A DNA stretch of 64,000 bases, from positions 1,488,001 to 1,552,000 of the forward strand of contig OY763323.1 in the NCBI GenBank assembly GCA_963667375.1. Reading direction: 5' to 3'. Position 1 is the first letter of the stretch. Each line of letters opens with the position of its first letter. The notes beneath the pieces are model-generated. The model saw nothing but the letters and a program-made list of their open reading frames with translations, made no database searches and was not told the DNA's origin. This document shows, piece after piece, positions 53,069-60,653 of the stretch. A program made the translations under genes and the position numbers. Source of the stretch: G963556115 sp963667375. GTDB taxonomy: Bacteria; Planctomycetota; SZUA-567.

Positions 53069-53305
53069 ATGGGTAAGACATTAACAATATGTATGGGAAG
53101 TTCATGCTTCTGCCGGGGAAATGAGGAAAACCTCAAAATTATCGAGGAATATATTCAGGAACGCGATATTGTGGCGGAAGTGAAGCTTGTGGGTACGCGC
53201 TGTGAACAGCTGTGTGACCGAGGACCGGTAATTCATATCGAAGATAAGATCTTTGAGAAGGTTGATCCGGTCAGGCTGCTGGAGATTCTTAACAGGGAGC
53301 TGTAG
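53069..53305 (+). CDS. Small [2Fe-2S] thioredoxin-like protein
   Basis: 78 residues resembling the C-terminal half of NuoE/HydC: CMGSSCFCRGNEEN near the N-terminus and GTRCEQLCDRGPVIHI in the middle give the cysteines for a [2Fe-2S] cluster, in a compact thioredoxin-like fold. AAAGGA precedes the ATG. It is 93 bases upstream of the sensory hydrogenase gene and divergent from hydC. It is probably an electron carrier or redox partner for the sensor; similar small proteins are known in sensory hydrogenase loci, but this protein's role is inferred from position. Confidence 0.85.
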   Translation: MGKTLTICMGSSCFCRGNEENLKIIEEYIQERDIVAEVKLVGTRCEQLCDRGPVIHIEDKIFEKVDPVRLLEILNREL

Positions 53306-53398
53306 GGTTTTCAAATCGCGGGCGGAATTGCGGAGCGGTGTTAAATCTGGTATTAAGGGAGTGCTGCGTATAACTCCCAATCTTTTCAGGAGATGGTT

Positions 53399-55141
53399 AT
53401 GAATCAGAAATATCCTGTCTATACAGAAGATACTGAGTGTCAGGATTGCTATAAATGTTTGCGGCACTGTCCGGCAAAGGCAATTAAGGTCGAAAATGGC
53501 AAGGCTACGGTGATGCCGGAGCGTTGTATCGCTTGCGGTGTCTGTGTTGGTGTCTGTCCGAATAAGGCCAAGCATATCAGAGATGATCTGCGGCGGGCGG
53601 GTAGTCTTTTTACTGCGGGTGCGACGGTAATTGCCGCTCTGGCTCCGTCCTGGACCAGCGAATTTCCACGCTGTACCAATGAGCAGATTATCAAAGCGCT
53701 GAAGCAGCTCGGCTTCAGTATGGTGAGTGAGACGGCTCTTGGTGCGCAGATGATTTCGCAGCGGATTGTGGATGAACTTAAGCAGACAAATAAAAAGCTG
53801 GTTATCTCTTCTGCCTGTCCGGCAGCCGACGCTTTTATCAGTAAATATCTTCCTGAATTCACAGATTGCATAACCGATGTTGTCTCGCCGGTGCTGGCTC
53901 ATTGTGAACTGCTTAAGAAGATCTATGGAGATCAGGTTAAGATTGTCTTTTTCAGCCCGTGTATTGCCAAAAAGAATGAAGCTGATGCCAGGAGTGATCT
54001 GCTGAGCTGCTCATTGACTTATAAAGATCTGCGTGAATGGTTTGAAAAAAAGAATATTGATCCGGCCAGTCTTCTTCCTGACGGGGATGAAAAATTTGTG
54101 CCGGAGAAGGCGGAGGATGGTACAATCTATCCTATAGAGGGCGGAATGCTCGAAACTATCAAACTGCGCGGCGGCGGAGATATGCATTATGTAACAATTT
54201 CAGGGATACCTGATATTGAACAAGCGTTGTCAGGACTGAATGTCGATGATCTGGATAAACCGGTATTTCTGGAGGTGCTGGCTTGTAAGGGCGGTTGTGT
54301 GAATGGTCCATGTATGAGTCAGAACCGTCCCGGACTGCTCAATATTGTAGCGAATCTGAATAAAGCCGAACTGCCGGATAAACCTCCGGCTACAGGTTCG
54401 GGGATTGGGGTGCAGGGAGCTTATCTCAATGATTATATTGATAAAAAGGAATGCTCCGAAGATGCGCTGCATCAGGCGCTGTTGCGGGTAGGCAAGATCA
54501 GTGAGGATGATGAGCTCAATTGCGGCGGCTGTGGCTATGATACCTGTAAGGAATTTGCCAAGGCCTTGCTGGAGGGGCGTGCCGAGCCGGTAATGTGTCT
54601 TTCATATCTGCGAAATATGGCACAGAAGAAAGCTAATGCTATGATCCGGTGTATGCCGTCATCGGTGGTTATTGTTGATAATGAAATGAAGATTATTGAG
54701 AGTAATAAACATTTTGCCAGACTTGTCGGAGGTGATGCTCTGGATATCTGGAATGCTTCTGAAGGCATGGCTGGAGCCAGACTGGACAAGCTTATACCTT
54801 TTGCGCATCTTTTTAAGGAGAATCTTGAGAATGGCAGGGATATACATAAAACTTCACTCAAGGCATGGGATAAGATTCTTGATGTCAGTATTTTCTCCAT
54901 CGAAGAGGGCAGGGTGGCTGGAGCGGTGATATCCGATATCACGAGTCCGGGAATGCGCCGCGAACAGATTGCGCGCAGAGCACGGATGGTTATCAAGAAG
55001 AATCTGGAGACGGTGCAGTCCATTGCAGCTAATTTGGGCGAGAATATGGCTGAAACCGAGATCCTGCTGCGTTCTCTGGCCAAGGATTATGCCGGTGATG
55101 AAGGTATCGATATAGAAGAGGAGGTCGATGGTGACCAGTAG
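53399..55141 (+). CDS. hydS: Sensory-type [FeFe] hydrogenase homologue with PAS domain
   Basis: 580 residues from the ATG at 53399 (AGGAG six bases upstream); ATG 53393 is the alternative, and the residue numbers below count from it. Order: two [4Fe-4S] clusters (CQDCYKCLRHC, CIACGVCVGVC; 16-55), then an H-cluster domain with altered motifs: SSACPAA (139-145), SPCIAKKNE (188-196), ACKGGCVNG (297-305). A four-cysteine [4Fe-4S] module (CGGCGYDTC...MC, ~377-402) and a PAS domain (~415-515) follow. The H-cluster ligand cysteines (142, 190, 298, 302) remain, but the proton-shuttle cysteine is Ala141. These are features of sensory (group C, HydS) hydrogenases. It should bind H2 or CO and signal through PAS to the overlapping phosphatase gene. 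Confidence 0.9.
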   Translation: MNQKYPVYTEDTECQDCYKCLRHCPAKAIKVENGKATVMPERCIACGVCVGVCPNKAKHIRDDLRRAGSLFTAGATVIAALAPSWTSEFPRCTNEQIIKALKQLGFSMVSETALGAQMISQRIVDELKQTNKKLVISSACPAADAFISKYLPEFTDCITDVVSPVLAHCELLKKIYGDQVKIVFFSPCIAKKNEADARSDLLSCSLTYKDLREWFEKKNIDPASLLPDGDEKFVPEKAEDGTIYPIEGGMLETIKLRGGGDMHYVTISGIPDIEQALSGLNVDDLDKPVFLEVLACKGGCVNGPCMSQNRPGLLNIVANLNKAELPDKPPATGSGIGVQGAYLNDYIDKKECSEDALHQALLRVGKISEDDELNCGGCGYDTCKEFAKALLEGRAEPVMCLSYLRNMAQKKANAMIRCMPSSVVIVDNEMKIIESNKHFARLVGGDALDIWNASEGMAGARLDKLIPFAHLFKENLENGRDIHKTSLKAWDKILDVSIFSIEEGRVAGAVISDITSPGMRREQIARRARMVIKKNLETVQSIAANLGENMAETEILLRSLAKDYAGDEGIDIEEEVDGDQ

Positions 55142-56321
55142 CCTTAACAGTGACTTCTTTGTTGATATCGAGTGCGCACAGACGAAAAAATACAGCGAGG
55201 ATGCTTACGGCGACTGCTTTCTCTGCCAGAAGATTAATAATGAGTGCCGGACTATTGCGGTGCTTTCAGATGGTCTTGGCAGTGGTATTAAAGCCAATAT
55301 TCTTTCGAATATGACGGCACATATGGCGCTGAAATTCATTGCCAGTGATACTGATATGACCGGTGCTATCAAGATAATGATGGAGGCGCTGCCGGTCTGC
55401 AAGATCCGCAAGGTCAGTTACGCCACGTTTACCATTGTCGATTACCGTGAGGGTGATGTGGCGCGGGTTATCGAGATGGATAATCCGAAGATCATTCATT
55501 TGCGCGGGGATAAAGCCTTGGATTTTGCCCGTAGAAAGCTTGTCAGCTCGCAGGGTAATATCAGGCGTATCTATATGAGTGAGATAGATATTCGTCCGGG
55601 AGACCGGTTGATATTTGCTTCTGACGGGGTTACACAGGCGGGGCTGGGGACGCCTTTTTTCCCATTGGGCTGGCGTGAGGACGGACTGGTTAATCATGTG
55701 CAGTGGGTGGTCTCCAATCATCCGGAAATCAGTGCCGCGGCTCTTGCGAATAATGTGATGAATGCGGCAATCGGTCTGGAAAAGGATAAGCAGCCATATG
55801 ATGATATCAGCTGCGCGGTTATGTATTTTAGAACACCGCGAAAGACTATCGTTGTCAGCGGTCCGCCCTATGATAAAGCTAATGATGCGCGCTATGCCCG
55901 CAGAATTGCTGATTTTGACGGCAGGAAGGTAATTTGTGGCGGAACGACTTCAAATATCGTTTCCCGCGAACTGGAAAGGGAGGTTGTAACCGATCTGCAT
56001 AGCGGGGGAAATGGTATTCCGCCGTTATCCAAGATGGAGGGGGTCGATCTTATAACTGAGGGCATTATAACGCTGACCTTTGTGGCGCAGTTTCTGGAAT
56101 CGGGTGATATTCCTGATGATCAGAAGAATCCGGCTGCTTTGCTGAGTCATATGCTGCTGGATAGTGATGTGATTAATTTTATTATTGGCACTAAAATAAA
56201 TGAGGCGCATCAGGATCCGTTATTGCCGCATGACCTGGAGTTGCGGCGGAGTATCATCAAGCGAATTGCGGTGGCGCTTGAAGGAAAATATTTAAAAAAA
56301 GTGGATATTGACTATATATAA
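55128..56321 (+). CDS. SpoIIE/PP2C-type phosphatase of the hydrogen-sensor operon
   Basis: 397 residues, overlapping the sensor gene by 14 bases. ATG 55128 lies close to AGGAGG; GTG 55131 has better spacing and is possible. The PPM-type phosphatase domain (about 1-240) shows SEDAYGDCF, VLSDGLGSGIKAN with the metal-binding DG, RLIFASDGVTQAG and YDDISCAVM near residue 225. A C-terminal extension (~243-397: KTIVVSGPPYDKAND, ADFDGRKVICGGTTSNIV) is not part of the phosphatase and I cannot name it. SpoIIE-like phosphatases usually act on anti-anti-sigma proteins, but none is encoded here. Pairing with a sensory hydrogenase has been described in other anaerobes. Confidence 0.9.
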   Translation: MVTSSLNSDFFVDIECAQTKKYSEDAYGDCFLCQKINNECRTIAVLSDGLGSGIKANILSNMTAHMALKFIASDTDMTGAIKIMMEALPVCKIRKVSYATFTIVDYREGDVARVIEMDNPKIIHLRGDKALDFARRKLVSSQGNIRRIYMSEIDIRPGDRLIFASDGVTQAGLGTPFFPLGWREDGLVNHVQWVVSNHPEISAAALANNVMNAAIGLEKDKQPYDDISCAVMYFRTPRKTIVVSGPPYDKANDARYARRIADFDGRKVICGGTTSNIVSRELEREVVTDLHSGGNGIPPLSKMEGVDLITEGIITLTFVAQFLESGDIPDDQKNPAALLSHMLLDSDVINFIIGTKINEAHQDPLLPHDLELRRSIIKRIAVALEGKYLKKVDIDYI

Positions 56322-56837
56322 TAATATAATGTAGTTGTGTTTGTGTTAACCGGTGTCGTTTGTACCGTACTGATGCGGTAAGAGGTTTCGCCTCTAAACA
56401 GTTCTGCGCTTCATGTGATCCGTGCTGATTCTGGTATTGATTATATCGTATTATCATTTCAACTTGTCCTTTACATTGAGTTTATGTTTGTTGTTCCTGT
56501 AATTATGATAGTGGGCACGCTGTAAGCGGTAGGTGATTTTAAGCATTTTTAAGCATTACGAAAATGTAATACGAGAATTAGTTATTTAATTAAATTTGCT
56601 TTTTTGTGGTTTGAATATTAAGAGTATATTTGGTTATCATTCAGTTATATAATATATTACGATTTATTGATTTTTTATCATATGTTAAAAGAGAGTAGCT
56701 GTCTATTGCAAAATAAATAAAAAAGTATCTATATCCTGTGAAAAAGATAATAATTTAGCTAATGCTGGTGAGCAGTTTGTTCGGTTTGTGAGTTTATTTT
56801 TTCTGAGTTTTTCAGGTCTTTTTGGGAAGGGAAAATT
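56322..56837. other. Long AT-rich intergenic region before the CstA-type gene
   Basis: 516 bases without a credible gene. Two adjacent small hairpins (TACCG/CGGTA then AGAGG/CCTCT) occupy 56363-56395, followed further on by a direct repeat TTTTAAGCA around 56536-56555 and a dyad ATTAC/GTAAT near 56555-56571. A TATAAT lies at 56648-56653 without a good -35. The stretch could hold a small RNA or regulatory leader, but I cannot establish one. Confidence 0.35.
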
Positions 56838-58295
56838 ATGGGATTCTTTTTATTGTGCGTGGCGTTACTGATACTTGGTTATATTGTCTATGGTAAGATT
56901 GTGGAGCGTATTTTTGCCATAGATGTAAATCGTACAACACCTGCCTTTGAGTTTGAGGATGATATTGATTATATCCCCATGCCAACGTGGAAGGTATTTA
57001 TGGTGCAGCTTCTGGATATCGCTGGTGCCGGTCCGATTTTTGGCCCGATTCTGGGAGCTCTTTATGGTCCGCAGGCGCTTATCTGGATCGTTGTCGGAAG
57101 TATTTTTGCCGGCGGTGTTCATGATTTCTTCAGCGGTATGCTCTCTGTACGCAGCAGCGGTAAGAGTATTCCTGAGGTTGTGGGAGATGCTCTGGGTATG
57201 CCGGCACGACATGTCATGCGTCTGTTTTCGATAATACTTCTGGTACTGGTAGGGGTCGTATTCGTACTGGCACCGGCAAAGCTATTGAATCAGCTGTTTA
57301 CTCAGAGGCTTGGTCTCAGCTGGGGTGTTGAACTCTTTGTCTTTATAATCTTCTTTTATTATTTTATTGCGACTGTTCTGCCTATCGACAAAATCATCGG
57401 GCGCTTTTATCCTATTTTTGGAGCACTTCTACTTTTTATGACCTTTGCTGTTGGTCTGGCTATGCTTTTGGGTGGAGTAAATATGCTGCCTAATCTGGAT
57501 TTTTCAGTGAATACTAATCCTAATATGAACTATGACGGGACTCAGATGCCTATCTGGCCGCTGCTGTTTGTGACCATCTCTTGCAGTGCGTTGAGTGGTT
57601 TTCATTCAACTCAGAGTCCATTGATGGCACGCTGTATCAAGAATGAAAAACGCGGTCGTCTGGTATTTTATGGGGCAATGATTGCTGAAGGTATTATCGG
57701 TCTTATCTGGTGTACCGCGGGGTTGAGCTTTTATGAGAGTACGGCGGCTCTGAATACAGCTCTAGCTGGAAGTCCGTCAGCGGTAGTCAATGATGTCTCT
57801 TTCGGGCTGCTCGGTACTCTCGGAGGAGTACTGGCGGTGCTTGGGGTTATAATTCTGCCTATTACCAGCGGTGATACTGCATTCAGGAGTACCAGACTTA
57901 TTCTTGCGGAGATTTTTAAAATCAGTCAGAAGCCTGTTACTAAACGTCTGCTGCTGGCGATCCCGCTGTTTGTGGTCGCGTATATAATTACCAAGCTGCC
58001 TTTTGGAGTAATCTGGAAGTATTTCGGCTGGAGCAATCAGACGCTCTCGTGTCTAGTGCTGTGGAGTGCGGCTATCTGGCTGGCACATAATGGCAAGTTT
58101 CACTGGATTGCCACTATTCCCGCTACATTTATGACTGCAGTTGTTATCACTTTTATATCTTATATGAAGATTGGGTTTCAGGTCCCGTACAATATTTCAG
58201 TTACAATTGGAATCGTGGTTGCGGCGGTGGCATTTATCGCCTTTATGCTGAGAGTGCGGGTGAAGAGTGAGAGTGCTGAGGGGCTGAGCAGCTGA
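56838..58295 (+). CDS. Carbon starvation CstA-family transporter, short form
   Basis: 485-residue polytopic membrane protein with about 12-13 helices. The family block AGAGPIFGPILGALYGPQAL is at about 55-74, and HDFFSGMLSVRSSGKSIPE, GFHSTQSPLMARCIKNE and ITSGDTAFRSTRLILAE are conserved. E. coli CstA is about 700 residues, so this is the shorter form common in anaerobes. The family imports peptides or pyruvate, so the substrate here is uncertain. GGGAAGGG lies before the ATG. It stands alone between the phosphatase gene and a bidirectional terminator. Confidence 0.92.
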   Translation: MGFFLLCVALLILGYIVYGKIVERIFAIDVNRTTPAFEFEDDIDYIPMPTWKVFMVQLLDIAGAGPIFGPILGALYGPQALIWIVVGSIFAGGVHDFFSGMLSVRSSGKSIPEVVGDALGMPARHVMRLFSIILLVLVGVVFVLAPAKLLNQLFTQRLGLSWGVELFVFIIFFYYFIATVLPIDKIIGRFYPIFGALLLFMTFAVGLAMLLGGVNMLPNLDFSVNTNPNMNYDGTQMPIWPLLFVTISCSALSGFHSTQSPLMARCIKNEKRGRLVFYGAMIAEGIIGLIWCTAGLSFYESTAALNTALAGSPSAVVNDVSFGLLGTLGGVLAVLGVIILPITSGDTAFRSTRLILAEIFKISQKPVTKRLLLAIPLFVVAYIITKLPFGVIWKYFGWSNQTLSCLVLWSAAIWLAHNGKFHWIATIPATFMTAVVITFISYMKIGFQVPYNISVTIGIVVAAVAFIAFMLRVRVKSESAEGLSS

Positions 58296-58373
58296 GGTAT
58301 GATATAAGGATAAGTTTTTTCGCATGCTGATTCAGCAGTTAATATTCATAAGCGGTGATATTGCAGATGTATT

Positions 58374-58420
58374 AAAGAATAAGGCTCCGGCATATACAAA
58401 CTGCCGGAGCCTTATTCTTT
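58374..58420. terminator. Bidirectional terminator after the CstA-type gene
   Basis: A perfect 19-bp inverted repeat (58374-58392 / 58402-58420) with a nine-base loop. The GC-rich core (GGCTCCGGCA) is flanked by As and Ts on either side, between convergent genes. Confidence 0.92.
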
Positions 58421-58445
58421 ATCATATATCAGTAATGCAGACGTT

Positions 58446-60386
58446 TTAGAATTTTACTGCCGCCGGGATACTTGAAGTATCGGAATCGAACAGCTGCTGT
58501 AAACCTGCTGCTGTTGCCGCATAGCCGGCCAGTTTGACCAGTTTGCCAAAATCTTTGCTGAAGAGGGTGCTGTCTATTGGGAATGGTCCGTAATTAATAT
58601 CGATATATTCCTTCTCCGGGGTGATGTACAGCGCTTCCCAGGCATCAAATACATGCCGGTTTATTACCTCATTGGATGGCAGCAGGTAGAGCGGTAAAGC
58701 TTCGGCGATGTAGCGCAGGAATGCGGGAGGATCACCACTTGGGTCAGGAAAAACTGAAGGCGGAAGCTCGCCATTATTCTTATTCCTTATTTTCTGTGCT
58801 TCTTCGGTAGAGTATACCAGACCGCCGATAGTTGCGCCAAGTGCTACGGTATTATTTATGATATCACTTACTCCGTCGATACTCATAAAGGTTGTGCGAA
58901 CCGGTGTGCCGCTGAGACCGGTTTCGGCGGCAACTTTGGCCATCTCCTGGTCAAAGTTCTGTTTTCTGTCTGAGCTGGCATAGTCTTTTCCTGATTTGCT
59001 GGCTGCAAGGCTGCTTTCAATAGCAGCCGGATTGAGTGCGATAAGCAGTTTATTGTCGATAAAGGTGTAGCAGGCGGTCAGGGAGCTGGCAAGACTGAAA
59101 CCTTTGATAGTGCCGTATTCGGTCTTGATTTCAAGTTTATCCGCTGCCTGATCCTGAAGTTCGGCTACAAGCTTGTCTATGCCTTTGTTCAAGGCGTCTT
59201 CAAGTGCGGCTTTATTCTTGACATTTATAATCGTGGTGTAGCCGGAAAATCCGAAGAGCTGAAGCCCAGGGAAGCCGGTACTGTCCTGTACAAAGGAGGT
59301 CATCTCCGGGGCAAGGTTTGCGAGTATATCGGTAAGAGGGTTTATTCCGGTTTCGTTCTTAATATCAGTCATGACTTCGTTGATTTTGCCGGTTATTTCA
59401 GCCTGTTGCTCCTGACGCTGCTGGTCGGTAAGACCATTAAGTTTCTGATTATTGGCGGTAATAGTTTTGATTATATACTGGTAGAGTTTGTCCAGATCTA
59501 CTCCAGCTGTAACCATACTGCTGGAATCAGCAGGGACAAAGGCAAGATGCTGATTGTCGGGTTTACTGAATATCTCCGCTGAATCATCGGCAAATCCTGA
59601 TTTCATATACAGGCGCTGAACAAAGGCTGGTGCTTCAATTCTGACGCCATAGGCGACGGTATTGAAGGTGTTTTTATCTATGGGACCGGTGTCGGCGTCT
59701 GGTGCAAAATTATGAATCAGACTTATGATTACATTGTATAGCTCAGGATTGACAAAGGAGGTCAGAAGTCTGTCTTTACCTAACTGTGAAGAGGCCCGAA
59801 GGTAGCTTGAGGAATTTTCAAGGCTGTTACTCAGTACTTTGCCGGCAGAATCAAGAATGTTCATATCCGGGCTGAGAGCGACATACAGCCGCTGTCCGGT
59901 GATTCTGAGACTGACAAAGAGGTTCATTTTATCCGGATCAAGCGGGAAACTGAATTTGAATTCTGCTGCTTTCGGTCCTTCCGGATTCATGGGGGCAGTA
60001 AGTTTGACGGGATCTATAGCTGCAGGAAATTCTGTGACCAGCAGGGCGTAGGGGAGATTATCTTTGGTATACACACCGAGGGCAACGTGATGACCGAGAG
60101 CGCTGAGAATATCATCGGGTTTTATGCCTTGAGTCAGCATGGTTGCGAAGGTCATAACCTCGGTAAGTTTTTTTCTGGTGTGCGCCAGAAAGTTCTGGGT
60201 CTGAGGTTCGGCAAGCATCTGAGCGAAAGCGGTCTTGGAAAAACCGCTGTTTACTGAGTCGGTATTGTTGAATTCAACAAATAAGCCGGTGTTGTTCGGG
60301 TAGAGGCTGGCAAAGGAATCATCTGCAAATACTGAGGGCAGTGAGAGCATAATTGCCATTAGAACCAATTGCAGGCAGCGTTTCAT
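58446..60386 (-). CDS. Large secreted protein, DUF3352-like, function unknown
   Basis: 646 residues with a signal peptide (about 1-21, KRCLQLVLMAIMLSLPSVFA, ending AxA-like before DDSF). The mature protein has no other membrane helix. The overall pattern of alternating beta strands and helices, with an early 'YPNNTGLFVEFNN' block, a repeated 'LxxALGHHVALGVY' segment and a later 'LNKGIDKLVAELQ' segment, resembles the DUF3352 proteins common in Planctomycetota, Verrucomicrobiota and Lentisphaerota. I cannot assign a role. It has its own promoter (60436-60463) and is convergent with the CstA-type gene and divergent from uvrA. Confidence 0.65.
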   Translation of the reverse strand: MKRCLQLVLMAIMLSLPSVFADDSFASLYPNNTGLFVEFNNTDSVNSGFSKTAFAQMLAEPQTQNFLAHTRKKLTEVMTFATMLTQGIKPDDILSALGHHVALGVYTKDNLPYALLVTEFPAAIDPVKLTAPMNPEGPKAAEFKFSFPLDPDKMNLFVSLRITGQRLYVALSPDMNILDSAGKVLSNSLENSSSYLRASSQLGKDRLLTSFVNPELYNVIISLIHNFAPDADTGPIDKNTFNTVAYGVRIEAPAFVQRLYMKSGFADDSAEIFSKPDNQHLAFVPADSSSMVTAGVDLDKLYQYIIKTITANNQKLNGLTDQQRQEQQAEITGKINEVMTDIKNETGINPLTDILANLAPEMTSFVQDSTGFPGLQLFGFSGYTTIINVKNKAALEDALNKGIDKLVAELQDQAADKLEIKTEYGTIKGFSLASSLTACYTFIDNKLLIALNPAAIESSLAASKSGKDYASSDRKQNFDQEMAKVAAETGLSGTPVRTTFMSIDGVSDIINNTVALGATIGGLVYSTEEAQKIRNKNNGELPPSVFPDPSGDPPAFLRYIAEALPLYLLPSNEVINRHVFDAWEALYITPEKEYIDINYGPFPIDSTLFSKDFGKLVKLAGYAATAAGLQQLFDSDTSSIPAAVKF

Positions 60387-60435
60387 GTAGATCTCCTGAA
60401 AAAAGAATAGATGGTAACACTAAAGTATTATACTG

Positions 60436-60463
60436 ATTTTAATGGATTGCGAATTTTTGTCAA
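60436..60463 (-). promoter_or_regulatory. Promoter of the secreted-protein gene
   Basis: On the minus strand: perfect TTGACA (60458-60463), a 16-base spacer and TAAAAT (60436-60441), about 50 bases upstream of the start codon. A TATAAT follows shortly after at 60427-60432. Confidence 0.65.
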
Positions 60464-60653
60464 TTGCCAGCAGCCGGCTGGAGGTATTTTATTTGCCGGT
60501 AAGCAGTTTAAGATAAATGAGAGGATGATTAATATCTGTAAAAGACAGAGATAATAGAGATACGGGTTTTTTAAAAAATGGGGCTCAAGAGCCTTGACAT
60601 ATTTTGTTAACCCATGAGAATGGTGATATTCAGTAAACTCCAGGATGATATAA

